A DNA stretch of 64,000 bases from DASVRZ01 sp038230215. Lineage in GTDB: Bacteria; Verrucomicrobiota; Verrucomicrobiia; Chthoniobacterales; DASVRZ01. Below are positions 8,436-16,715 of the stretch, one piece after another. The notes beneath the pieces were generated by a model, which saw nothing but the letters and a program-made list of their open reading frames with translations, did no database searches and had not been told where the DNA came from. Location of the stretch: positions 310,001 to 374,000 of the forward strand of contig JBBRNR010000002.1 in assembly GCA_038230215.1 (NCBI GenBank), read 5' to 3'. The translations under genes and the position numbers were made by a program. Each line of letters opens with the position of its first letter. The first letter of the stretch is position 1.

Positions 8436-9122
8436 ATGCGACTGCCCCGAGTAATTTCTAATTTTGCCATAACCGCAGATGGCAAGGTCTCAACTCGGAA
8501 TCACACGCCGTCGGGATTCACCTCGGATCGAGACAAACGGCGGCTGCTCGAAATTCGCGCGATGGGCGACGCGTTGCTGGTCGGTCGCGGGACGGCGGAG
8601 GCGGATAATATGTCGATGACGATTCCGGCAGAGGATTTGCGAGCGGAACGACTCGCGCGCGGGCAGGCGGAGCATCCGGTGCGCGTGCTCATTTCCAATT
8701 CGGGCAAAATTCCCGCGACGTTGAAGGTCTTTACCAATACCGCCGCGCCGACATTGATTTACTCCACGGAAGCCATGCCAGCAGCAAGCCGGGAGGAGTT
8801 GCAAGGCCATGCAGAGTTGCATCTGACTGCAGCGAAAACCGTCCCGTTGGGCTGGGTACTGGACGACTTGCAGGCAAATCACGGCGTGCGCACGGTGGTC
8901 TGCGAGGGAGGGCCGACGCTGCTGAAGGCACTATTGGCGGAGGATTTGCTGGATGAAATGTTTGTGACAATCGCCCCGAAGATTTTCGGTGGGAAAGAAG
9001 CGCCCACAATGACGGGTAGAGGAGGCTCGTTCCTTCCGCAGACGCGACATTTTCGCTTGAAAAACTTTTTTGTGGAAAACAATGAGGTCTATTGTCATTA
9101 CGTTACGCGTATAACCCGTTGA
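8436..9122 (+). CDS. RibD C-terminal-type (dihydrofolate-reductase-fold) reductase
   Basis: A 228-residue protein with the RibD_C pattern: an N-terminal strand then ITADGKVS, a G-D-A-L-L-V-GRGTAEAD turn, and a VCEGGPTLLKALL motif in the C-terminal half. Family members reduce pyrimidine intermediates of riboflavin synthesis or act on related substrates with NADPH. The deaminase half of RibD is absent and no other rib genes are nearby, so the substrate is open. I chose the ATG at 8436 (MRLPRVISNFAITADGK) over 8361 because homology starts there. The next gene follows after 3 bp, and a ketosynthase follows that, suggesting a small biosynthetic operon rather than riboflavin supply. Confidence 0.7.
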   Translation: MRLPRVISNFAITADGKVSTRNHTPSGFTSDRDKRRLLEIRAMGDALLVGRGTAEADNMSMTIPAEDLRAERLARGQAEHPVRVLISNSGKIPATLKVFTNTAAPTLIYSTEAMPAASREELQGHAELHLTAAKTVPLGWVLDDLQANHGVRTVVCEGGPTLLKALLAEDLLDEMFVTIAPKIFGGKEAPTMTGRGGSFLPQTRHFRLKNFFVENNEVYCHYVTRITR

Positions 9123-9125
9123 ATC

Positions 9126-9569
9126 ATGCACACCGGCAACTCCATACTCATCCGAGCACCCCGGGAAAAGATCTTTGAAGCTGCCGCCGACCTCTCGCAA
9201 TGGCCGAGGATTCTTCCCCATTACCGGTATATCCGTTACCTCGAGAGCGCCTCGGATCGGCATGTGGTGAAAATGGCCTGCCACCGGACGGGCATCCCGA
9301 TTGCCTGGACTAGTGAGGAGGTGATCGACCGTCAGAAAATGGAAGTCCGCTTCCACCATCTCAAGGCCTTTACGAAGGGAATGAAAGTCGTTTGGACTTT
9401 CACCGACACGCCGGATGGAGTGCTGGTGGAAATCATGCACGACCTGCGATTTCGCATCCGCCCGCTGGCTTTGATCGCCGAGCCAATCATCGGGAAATTT
9501 TTTATTTCCTATGTTGCCAGCCAGACTTTGAAACATATGAAACTCCACTTGGAAAACTCCGCCGCGTGA
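9126..9569 (+). CDS. SRPBCC-fold protein (polyketide cyclase/COQ10-like)
   Basis: A 147-residue protein with the START/SRPBCC helix-grip pattern: an opening strand, then IRAPREKIFEAAADLSQWPRI, several strands, and a long C-terminal helix (SYVASQTLKHMKLHLEN). The Gln/Trp-Pro turn after the first helix is typical of polyketide cyclase/aromatase and COQ10-type lipid-binding members. It sits 3 bp after the RibD-like reductase. Its stop overlaps the start of the ketosynthase as GTGA, so the three are translationally linked. Acting on a polyketide or fatty intermediate made by the ketosynthase is the natural inference. Confidence 0.7.
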   Translation: MHTGNSILIRAPREKIFEAAADLSQWPRILPHYRYIRYLESASDRHVVKMACHRTGIPIAWTSEEVIDRQKMEVRFHHLKAFTKGMKVVWTFTDTPDGVLVEIMHDLRFRIRPLALIAEPIIGKFFISYVASQTLKHMKLHLENSAA

Positions 9570-10807
9570 GCCAACGCGCCGTCATCACCGGGCTTGGACC
9601 CATTACTTGTATCGGGATTGGGAAAACTGCATTTTGGGACGGACTGCTCGCGCAAAAGAGCGGCATTACGCGGCTCACCAGCTTCGACACAACTCTCTAT
9701 CGAGCACATTGCGCGGGGCAAATTTTAGATTGGGATGCGACTCGTTTCTTCCCGCCGCACCGTCTGAAACGTCTGGATCGTTACGCTCAATTCGCCGTGG
9801 CCTCGGCCCGACTCGCGCTCGATGACGCTGGCATCGAAGCCAGCCCAGAGAATCCGACGGACCGCATTGGTGTCAGCTACGGCACCGCTCTCGCCGGCAT
9901 CGCCAACGCCGAGGGACAGCACGCGTTGTTTGTGCAAAAGGGACCTCGCGCGGTGCATCAGACGCTGGCCTTGCAAGTCTTCGGCGGCTCGGCTCATTCC
10001 AACATTGCCATTGAATGCGGCTTGCGCGGAGTCGGCACTACAAACTCTAACTCCTGCGCCAGCGGCACGGTCGCCATCGGCGAGGCGCTACGCTACATTC
10101 GCGACGGCTGGGCCGATGCGATCGTCGCCGGAGCAGCAGAAGCACCTCTAAGTCCGCTAACTTATGGGGCGTTTGCGTTCATTAAAACCATGTCGCAATG
10201 GACCGGCGATCCGGCGCAAAGTTGCCGGCCATTCGACTTGCATCGTGATGGGTTCGTCATGGGCGAGGGCGCGGCCAGTCTGGTCATCGAGGAATACGAG
10301 CACGCCAAAAAACGTGGCGCTCACATCTATGGCGAGGTGCTGGGTTACAGCCTGAACAACGACGCGCACCACATGACGACGCCCCTGCCCGGCGGCGACT
10401 CTGGGATTCGCGCGATCCGCGATGCGCTGGCCGATGCAAAAGTGAATCCGGAGCAGATCGACTACATCAATGGCCATGCGAGTTCCACCCAAATGAACGA
10501 TGCCAACGAGTGTTTCTGCGTGCAAACCGCGCTCGGGCACGAGGCGGCGAGTCGCATTCCGATCAGCGGGACCAAAGCCTATACGGCGCATCCGTTGGGC
10601 GCGACCGGTGCAATGGAGGCGATCATTTGCGCGCTTGCTTTGGAGAATAACTGGGTGCCGCCCACTCTGAATTACGAAACTCCCGACCCGGCTTGCGCAC
10701 TCGATATCGTTCCAAATGAAGGGCGTGAGAAAAAGCTGAATTACATCCTCACAAACAGCTTCGGCTTTGGCGGGATCAATAGCTGCGCCGTGCTCGGGCG
10801 AGTCTAA
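9566..10807 (+). CDS. Beta-ketoacyl-ACP synthase (KAS II/FabF-like)
   Basis: A 413-residue condensing enzyme of normal FabF length. The catalytic Cys is C164 in SNSCASGTVA, the two catalytic histidines are H304 (INGHASSTQM) and H342 (TAHPLGATGAM), and the active-site Lys is K337. The His304 motif reads GHASST where FabF usually has HGTST, and TAHPLG replaces TGHLLG, so it is a divergent member. The start is GTG at 9566-9568, overlapping the cyclase stop. A longer frame begins at 9392 but it overlaps the cyclase. No ACP, ketoreductase or chain-length factor is adjacent; I infer a specialised lipid or polyketide role rather than housekeeping FabF. Confidence 0.85.
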   Translation: MSQRAVITGLGPITCIGIGKTAFWDGLLAQKSGITRLTSFDTTLYRAHCAGQILDWDATRFFPPHRLKRLDRYAQFAVASARLALDDAGIEASPENPTDRIGVSYGTALAGIANAEGQHALFVQKGPRAVHQTLALQVFGGSAHSNIAIECGLRGVGTTNSNSCASGTVAIGEALRYIRDGWADAIVAGAAEAPLSPLTYGAFAFIKTMSQWTGDPAQSCRPFDLHRDGFVMGEGAASLVIEEYEHAKKRGAHIYGEVLGYSLNNDAHHMTTPLPGGDSGIRAIRDALADAKVNPEQIDYINGHASSTQMNDANECFCVQTALGHEAASRIPISGTKAYTAHPLGATGAMEAIICALALENNWVPPTLNYETPDPACALDIVPNEGREKKLNYILTNSFGFGGINSCAVLGRV

Positions 10808-10817
10808 AAAACGAAGT

Positions 10818-10857
10818 CGAGTTGCAGTGTTATCTCGGCTCTATTTCACTGCGACTC
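10818..10857. terminator. Hairpin between convergent genes
   Basis: The sequence GAGTTGCAGTG at 10819-10829 pairs with CACTGCGACTC at 10847-10857 at 10 of 11 positions around a 17-nt loop. It covers the end of the leftward kinase gene and lies just after the ketosynthase stop. No T-run is adjacent on either side, so a terminator role is inferred. The left arm contains CGAGTTGCAG, a short sequence that recurs at several gene ends in this window. Confidence 0.4.
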
Positions 10858-13800
10858 ATCGGGATGCTGGCCAGTGAGCGCGTGCCGGATGGTTTTTAGC
10901 AGCGTCTCCGCCGTGTAAGGCTTCGGCACGAAATAAGGAACGGCCATCCCGATTTCCTTGGCCACATGAGCATTGGAAGACAACCCGCTGGAACCGATGA
11001 CTCTGACCTCCGGATGAATCGCCTTCAATGCGAGGATTGTGGCCGGCCCGTCCATCAAGGGCATGGCCATGTCGGTGAGAACGAGGTCAATTTTCTTCTG
11101 GTTCTGCGCGTAAATGGCGAGTGCCTCGACCCCGTTGGCCGCGAGCAAAGTGCGGTAGCCAAAATGTTCCAGTGTTTTCTGGACCGTCTCTCGAATAACC
11201 TGCTCATCGTCCACGACTAAAATACATTCGTCGTGGCCGTACGGGAGCGGCTCGGGCAGCGGTGCGATGGCGGAAACGGCGGCCACGGAGGTGGTGGACG
11301 GGAGATACACTTCAAACTGCGTTCCCTTCCCAACCTCGCTAATGAGAGTGATAAAACCGCGGTGGCTCTTAATGATTCCGATGCTGGTGGAAAGCCCGAG
11401 GCCGGTGCCCTGGCCCATAACTTTGGTGGTGAAGAATGGCTCAAAAATTTTGTCCCGGACTTCTGGCAGAATGCCCTCGCCGGTATCAGTGACTTTGATG
11501 CGAACGTAATCCCCTGGTCTCGCATCCGGGTTCATCGACGCGTAAGTTTCATCCAGCCGGACATTTTGCATGTCGATGGAAAGATGTCCGCCTCTCGGCA
11601 TGGCATCGCGGGCGTTGACGCAGAGGTTGAGAAAGACTTGATGTAACTGGGTGTGGTCGCCGGTGATGGTCCAGAGATCGCGGCCAATATTCAGCTCGAA
11701 GGTGATCGACTTCGGGAACGTATCCTGCGCGATTTTCTGGATGTCGCGCAGGATGTAGATCGGGTCCACGACCACGCGCTGGCCCTCGACACCGCGGGCA
11801 AAGGAGAGCACTTGCTTGACGAGGTCCGAGCCACGCTGGGCGCTGGTCAGAAGGGTTTGTAGCAATGTCTCGGTGTCTTTGTCGGGAAACCTCGTTTTAA
11901 GGATTTCCAACGACATCATAATGGGGGCCAGCATGTTGTTTAGGTCATGCGCGATACCGCCAGCGAGCGTGCCAATGCTCTCCATGCGTTGCGCACGCAG
12001 AAACTGGGCTTCGAGTTTTTTCTTCTCCGTGATGTCGGTGTCGATGCCGAGAATGGATTTGGGCTGTCCTGCGCTGTCGTTCACGACCGTGCAACGCACA
12101 TCTATGGTCAGATCCTTACCATCCTTGGTGCGCTTGACCGCCTCTCCGTGCCATTCCCCGGTGGAAATAATGGCGTCCAGAACCAAGTCAAACTCGCGGG
12201 GATCTTTGTAAAGCAGCCCCACGGAATTTTTGCCCAACACCTCCTCAGAGGTCCAGCCGTAGGTGCGCTCTGCGCCTTTGTTCCAGTAAATGATGCGCCC
12301 TGAGAGATCCTTCACATGAATAGCTTCGCGTGCACTGTCCAGTAGGGCGGCCTGCTCGCTCAGACGCTGTCCGTCGCGCTTCCTTTGCTCCTCACTTTCC
12401 CGACCATGAGTAATGTCGCGTGCCACAGCGAAGACCTGTCGTGTCTCCGGCATGGGATAGACGTTCCAAGAAAGCCAGCGATGAGTGCCGTCCTTGCAGA
12501 GGTAGCGATTCTCGAAGTCCCGGCAAGGCTTGCCGAGCCGGATTTGTTCCTGCATGGCGCCGGTGACATCCCAGTCCTCAGGATGGACGAATTCCAATAA
12601 TGGACGGTTGGTGAGCTCCTCCGCAGTCCAGCCGAGAGTGTGGGTCCAGGCCGGATTCACCAGTTCGAGCCAGCCATCGAAATTGGCCACGCAAAGCATG
12701 TCCATCGAGTAGTTAAAAAAACGGTCTCGCTCCTCCTCCGCGTGCTTGCGGGCGGTGAGGTCTTCCGTGACGGCAATGAAACTCGACTGCTGGCCCATCG
12801 GATCGCGAATCAGCGAAAGGCTGATCTGACTCCAGACCACGCGACCATCTTTTCGGAGGTAACGCTTCTCGTAAACGCAGTTTTCCCGGCGGCCGTCCCG
12901 CACATCGTCGATCAACCCCTGGTCGCGCTTCCGGTCCTCGGGAACGGTGATGGAAAAAACATTTAGTCCATGCAACTCGGCCTCGCTGTAGCCAACCATC
13001 TGGCGGTAGGCGGCGTTGGTTTCCAGAAACTGCCCCTCGAGTGTGGCAATCACCATTCCTGTGGCCGCATTCTGGAAGGTGCGCCGGAAACGTTCCTCGC
13101 TCCTTTGCAAGGCGTTCAGGGCAGAGACCCTCGCAGTTACATCCAGACCCAAGACCAGCCGGGCCGTGGCCCCTTGAAATTCGAGTGGTTGCGACGTGAT
13201 ATCGACCTGGATCGTGGTTCCGTCTTTACGCAGATGCCGCCAGAGACCCGAGTGACCTGGAGCCGAACCCAGGTCGGCCAGTCTTTTGTAAATGGCCGGC
13301 ACATCCTCCGGCGGGCGAATGTCCAGGATGGTGAGTTGGAGAAATTTCTCCCGCGAATAGCCATACATGGCGACGGCCATGTGGTTCACCTCCAGAAAGC
13401 GCAGCGTATCCACATCATAGATCCACATCGGATGCGGATTGTGCTCAAAGAGCCAGCGATGGCGTTTCTCGCTCTCACGCAGGACTTCCTCGACGCATTT
13501 TCGCTCTGTGATGTCCATCACCATGCCAAGGCGGCGAATAGCTTTTCCATGTTCGTCGGTGACGAGTTTCCCACGCTCCGATATCCAGCGAATCTCGCCG
13601 TTGTCGCGTCGGCGAATACGATATTCTGTCTCCCAATCCGCGTCGGAGCTTCCGGCTTCCGTCCCTGCGAATAGATGGCGATCCTCTGGCAGCACAAATT
13701 CAAGGAACGCCTTCCGGGTTCCGCTAAAATCCTTCAATTCGATGCCAAACAAAACGCTCGTCTCCACAGACCAAGTGGACACATGGGTCATGAGATCGAG

Positions 13801-14358
13801 TTCCCAACTGCCCATCTTCGCTATTTGTTGCGCCTCGTGAAGCAGGGCCGTCATGCGCTTTTCCTGGCGAATCTGGCGCCGCAGCTCCATCACCGTCATC
13901 ACACTCTGACTCAACACCCGCAGCGCACGCTCCTGCTTCGGCGTCAGTTTACGCTCCACGCGGTCGATCACGCACAAGGTGCCTAAAACCTCCCCACTCG
14001 GAGTGACCAGCGGCGCTCCGGCATAGAACCGGATGCCGTCCTCTTTAAGCACGAGCGGATTGTCTGCAAAACGAGCGTCCTGCAAGGCATTCTCCACCAC
14101 GAGCAGTTCCGGACCCGCCAGCGCATGAGCGCAGAAAGAATGATCGCGAGGATCTCCCTCCGACTCCAATCCGACCTTCGATTTAAACCACTGTCGCGAC
14201 TCGTCCACGAAGGTGATCGTGGAGATCGGCGTTTCGCAAATCTCCGCTGCCAATGCGGTAATGTCGTCAAGTTTCGGTTCCGGCGGCGTGTCCAGAATGT
14301 CGTAGTCGCGTAGCGCAGCCAGCCGCGACGCTTCGTTGGGGGGAATGGATGCTTTCAT
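10846..14358 (-). CDS. Hybrid sensor histidine kinase: GAF, five PAS, kinase core, receiver
   Basis: A 1170-residue cytoplasmic protein with no membrane helix. Domains in order: GAF at about 25-165; PAS/PAC repeats at about 171-290, 291-410, 411-540, 541-660 and 661-780, each ending in a D-x-T-x-R/K-type linker; HisKA with H804 (GGIAHDLNNML); HATPase with N-box 911-920 (NLCVNARDAM) and G-boxes DTGEGI and GTGLGLS; then a receiver with phospho-acceptor D1096 (LVLTDMAMP). The C-terminal receiver without an output domain implies a phosphorelay to an unlinked partner or self-control. The stacked PAS domains suggest cytoplasmic redox, light or small-molecule sensing. No response regulator gene is next to it. 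Confidence 0.9.
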   Translation of the reverse strand: MKASIPPNEASRLAALRDYDILDTPPEPKLDDITALAAEICETPISTITFVDESRQWFKSKVGLESEGDPRDHSFCAHALAGPELLVVENALQDARFADNPLVLKEDGIRFYAGAPLVTPSGEVLGTLCVIDRVERKLTPKQERALRVLSQSVMTVMELRRQIRQEKRMTALLHEAQQIAKMGSWELDLMTHVSTWSVETSVLFGIELKDFSGTRKAFLEFVLPEDRHLFAGTEAGSSDADWETEYRIRRRDNGEIRWISERGKLVTDEHGKAIRRLGMVMDITERKCVEEVLRESEKRHRWLFEHNPHPMWIYDVDTLRFLEVNHMAVAMYGYSREKFLQLTILDIRPPEDVPAIYKRLADLGSAPGHSGLWRHLRKDGTTIQVDITSQPLEFQGATARLVLGLDVTARVSALNALQRSEERFRRTFQNAATGMVIATLEGQFLETNAAYRQMVGYSEAELHGLNVFSITVPEDRKRDQGLIDDVRDGRRENCVYEKRYLRKDGRVVWSQISLSLIRDPMGQQSSFIAVTEDLTARKHAEEERDRFFNYSMDMLCVANFDGWLELVNPAWTHTLGWTAEELTNRPLLEFVHPEDWDVTGAMQEQIRLGKPCRDFENRYLCKDGTHRWLSWNVYPMPETRQVFAVARDITHGRESEEQRKRDGQRLSEQAALLDSAREAIHVKDLSGRIIYWNKGAERTYGWTSEEVLGKNSVGLLYKDPREFDLVLDAIISTGEWHGEAVKRTKDGKDLTIDVRCTVVNDSAGQPKSILGIDTDITEKKKLEAQFLRAQRMESIGTLAGGIAHDLNNMLAPIMMSLEILKTRFPDKDTETLLQTLLTSAQRGSDLVKQVLSFARGVEGQRVVVDPIYILRDIQKIAQDTFPKSITFELNIGRDLWTITGDHTQLHQVFLNLCVNARDAMPRGGHLSIDMQNVRLDETYASMNPDARPGDYVRIKVTDTGEGILPEVRDKIFEPFFTTKVMGQGTGLGLSTSIGIIKSHRGFITLISEVGKGTQFEVYLPSTTSVAAVSAIAPLPEPLPYGHDECILVVDDEQVIRETVQKTLEHFGYRTLLAANGVEALAIYAQNQKKIDLVLTDMAMPLMDGPATILALKAIHPEVRVIGSSGLSSNAHVAKEIGMAVPYFVPKPYTAETLLKTIRHALTGQHPDESQ

Positions 14359-14585
14359 CGCTGGGAGCTAAAAAAAACCAACATAAACATTCTTCAAAGC
14401 GGAAGAATGCCACAACTTGTCACAAACCCGTCTGGATTCCATGCATTTCCCCAAAAAGTGGCCGGGAAGTTAGAAGAAATCTTGCGGGTCGACTCTGATC
14501 GCCCGAATCGAGCACCCGGCAACGACCTTCTGACCACCCCGCCGCACACAGCCGTCGTCCTGCCGACAAACGATTTATTCCTACC

Positions 14586-15122
14586 ATGGACTCTATCAAT
14601 CGCCAACAACCTGAAAACAACCACGAAGACCTCATTGGACCGAAAGCCATCTCGAAAATCCAGGAGCTGATCCACAAATCGCCGACCTGCTTCTTCGTCA
14701 CCGCCGAGGGGATACAGGGACCGCACGGCGCGCGCCCGATGAGCGTCCAGAAAGTGGATGATGCGGGAAATCTCTGGTTTCTCAGCGCCGACGACAGCCA
14801 TAAAAATCTCGAAGTCGCCGCCGATCCAGCAGTGAAACTCTATTTCCAAGGCTCGGCGCATTCCGATTTTCTGCTCATCAATGGCAAGGCGACCATCTCC
14901 CGCGACAAAACGAAGATCAAAGAACTCTGGGAGCCAATTATCAAAACGTGGTTCACCGAGGGCGTGGACGATCCACGCATCACCGTTATCCAAGTTACAC
15001 CGACGGAAGGCTACTACTGGGACACCAAGCACGGAAAAGCCGTCGCCGGGATCAAAATGCTCATCGGCGCGACGATCGGGAAGACGCTCGATGATTCCAT
15101 CGAGGGCCGACTTTCAGTCTAA
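14586..15122 (+). CDS. Pyridoxamine-phosphate-oxidase-fold general stress protein
   Basis: A 178-residue protein of the FMN-binding split barrel (general stress protein 26) type. Typical segments are a first strand with CFFVTAE, an ARPMSVQKVDDAGNLWFLSADDSHK block, and a late EGYYWDTKHGKAVA motif. Family members bind flavin and are linked to stress tolerance; the substrate is generally unknown. The ATG follows a 227-bp spacer without other genes. It is followed by a secreted glutathione peroxidase, which would fit an oxidative-stress theme. Confidence 0.8.
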   Translation: MDSINRQQPENNHEDLIGPKAISKIQELIHKSPTCFFVTAEGIQGPHGARPMSVQKVDDAGNLWFLSADDSHKNLEVAADPAVKLYFQGSAHSDFLLINGKATISRDKTKIKELWEPIIKTWFTEGVDDPRITVIQVTPTEGYYWDTKHGKAVAGIKMLIGATIGKTLDDSIEGRLSV

Positions 15123-15205
15123 TCATAGCGGCATTTTTCGTGGGATGGTTCAGACTGGGTTCGCTGCGATTGACTTGTCTAATAAAACACGTCCTTCTAG
15201 GCGGT

Positions 15206-15745
15206 ATGAAATTTCCCCTACTCTTCCTACTCGTCGCCTGCCTCCTCACCCGTGTCGCGCAATCACAAAGCGTGGCCAGCATTCCCTTCATGAACATGGA
15301 GGGCAAAGCCACCTCTCTCGCCGACTTTAAGGGCCAGGCCTGGCTCGTCGTCAACGTCGCCTCGCGCTGCGGCAACACCCCGCAATACACCGGCCTCGAA
15401 AAACTCGCGAAAAAATACCAGTCACAGGGCCTCGTTATCCTCGGCTTCCCCTGTAACGACTTCGGCGGACAAGAACCCGGCAGCACGAGCGAGATCCAGG
15501 AGTTTTGCAGCGTTAAATACGGCGTCACTTTTCCCATTCTCGACAAAATCCACGTCAAAGGATCGGACCAAGCTCCCCTCTATGCCGCCCTCACTGGCTC
15601 CAGCGCGAAATTCCCCGGCGCTGTGAAATGGAACTTCGGTAAATTTCTCATTGGCAAGAACGGCGAAGTTCTCGCCCGCTTTGAGCCGAAGGTGCAGCCC
15701 GAAGACCCCGCCGTCGTCACCGTCATCGAAGCCGCGTTAAAGTAA
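15206..15745 (+). CDS. Exported glutathione peroxidase-like protein
   Basis: A 179-residue thioredoxin-fold peroxidase. An N-terminal signal peptide (MKFPLLFLLVACLLTRVAQS) suggests it acts in the periplasm. The peroxidatic site is NVASRCGNTPQY, with Cys rather than selenocysteine, and later blocks FPCNDFGGQEPG and KWNFGKFLIG are standard for the family. Such Cys enzymes usually reduce lipid or hydrogen peroxides using thioredoxin rather than glutathione. I chose ATG 15206 over the longer frame from 15140, which would bury the signal peptide. The convergent side is the repeat-rich accessory region. Confidence 0.85.
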   Translation: MKFPLLFLLVACLLTRVAQSQSVASIPFMNMEGKATSLADFKGQAWLVVNVASRCGNTPQYTGLEKLAKKYQSQGLVILGFPCNDFGGQEPGSTSEIQEFCSVKYGVTFPILDKIHVKGSDQAPLYAALTGSSAKFPGAVKWNFGKFLIGKNGEVLARFEPKVQPEDPAVVTVIEAALK

Positions 15746-15858
15746 AAGAGACGGCCCGTCCATCAGGAATAGCACAGCGTTAGACGCGATTCGTCTGGGT
15801 CTCGGCACCTCGAAAACAGCGTCCAGTGGAGAATCTAAGAAGGCGTCGCTAAAGTCAG

Positions 15859-15930
15859 TTGTAGCGTCGAGCCTGTGACTCGATGGGCTGGGTGGCAGAG
15901 GGATTTCTTTCGAGTCATACGCTCGACGCT
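15859..15930. repeat. Palindromic intergenic repeat, copy 1
   Basis: AGCGTCGAGCCTGTGACTCGA at 15862-15882 is repeated in inverted orientation at 15910-15930 with 18 of 21 matches, giving a hairpin with a short arm and a loop of about 27 nt. A related sequence (TGTAG-GTCGA-CTGTGA-TCGAT) appears again at 16520-16549. Together they look like a dispersed REP-like family. The rest of 15746-16028 holds nothing that I can support. Confidence 0.55.
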
Positions 15931-16028
15931 GCCAACCCATCCAGGATGCAAACGGTCCATGCACGACTTATGAGACGCCCTCTGAGAGTGCGGACAATGT
16001 AAACGTGGCGGCAGATGGATAAAATGAG

Positions 16029-16290
16029 AGGTCTGACCCGAATGGCACTAAGTTAAGGAGATCGCGGCTTCTGGGGAGTGCAGTGCCGCCGGCCTGCTGT
16101 TTTTGGCGGCTCGCCAAAAAATCGTTATTCATTGCGAAGCGCACTTTTACAGGGAGAAATGTGGCTGTCGCCAGTGGAGACGCTGTTTTAGGCGATCCGC
16201 CCAAAACAGCAACCGAGCCGGTTGCGCTCCCCAGAAACTCACCCCAATCGCCTTAAACCACGCTTAACTTAGTGCCATTCAGGTCTGACC
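16029..16290. mobile_element. MITE-like element with 10-bp target duplication
   Basis: Direct repeats AGGTCTGACC at 16029-16038 and 16281-16290 flank an element of about 241 bp (16040-16280). Its ends are inverted repeats, GAATGGCACTAAGTTAAG at both ends, and pairing resumes imperfectly further in (TTCTGGGGAG near 16079 with CTCCCCAGAA near 16231; TGCTGTTTT-GGCGG with CCGCCCAAAACAGCA). It carries no reading frame for a transposase, so it is non-autonomous. A 10-bp target duplication is a size known for IS4-family transposition; assignment to that family is inference. It lies a few bases upstream of tandem array B. Confidence 0.75.
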
Positions 16291-16297
16291 AATAAAC

Positions 16298-16510
16298 ATG
16301 GAAGTCAGATCATTAAAACTGAAAGTCAGAGCACTAAAACTCGATGGCAGATTGCTAAATATTGTCGGCAGCTCACTAAATATTAGCGTCACATTATTAA
16401 AACTTGATGGCGGATTGCTAAACTCGAATAGCAGATCGCTAAAACGGAACGGCAGAAGGCTAAAACCTTGCGTCTCCCTATTAAATATGGGGCAGTTAGG
16501 CTCAATTTGG
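16298..16510 (+). repeat. Tandem array B, about ten units of 21 bp
   Basis: A CTAAA/TTAAA core recurs exactly every 21 bp at 16313, 16334, 16355, 16376, 16397, 16418, 16439, 16460 and 16481, with a fading unit near 16502. The consensus is roughly CTAAAACTCGATGGCAGATTG. Since 21 is seven codons, one frame is open from ATG 16298 and reads as a 7-residue repeat like RSLKLDG, RLLN; I regard this as a by-product rather than a gene. The array is AT-rich compared with its surroundings. The A/T core falls every two helical turns, so the DNA may be curved or bind a phased protein array. It lies about 200 bp upstream of orphan gene B. Confidence 0.9.
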
Positions 16511-16519
16511 CCGTGATGA

Positions 16520-16549
16520 TTGTAGGGTCGATTCTGTGAATCGATAGGC
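16520..16549 (+). repeat. Palindromic intergenic repeat, copy 2
   Basis: TTGTAGGGTCGATTCTGTGAATCGATAGG-like sequence (given here in parts: TGTAGGGTCGA, TTCTGTGAATCGAT) matches the repeat at 15859 in most positions. Its own core GATTC-TGT-GAATC is a small hairpin. It lies between array B and orphan gene B. Confidence 0.5.
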
Positions 16550-16715
16550 AGGACGGTCCAAAATTCGGCTTACCGAGCCAACTTTGTAACACAAATAAGC
16601 TACTACCAGATAGAGCCAGCAGGGGGTTGCAGTGAAGCGTCCATATTCTTAATCTCTTTCTCATAAAATTATTTCAGTGTTTTTAAAGTAGTACCTGTTC
16701 ATTTCTCTCATTATC

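Noticed and set aside
16298..16516. 72-residue heptad-repeat protein encoded by array B
   Set aside because: It has an ATG but no ribosome site, and the repeat has equal periodicity in other frames. It is better explained as array DNA; RNA or peptide evidence would change this.
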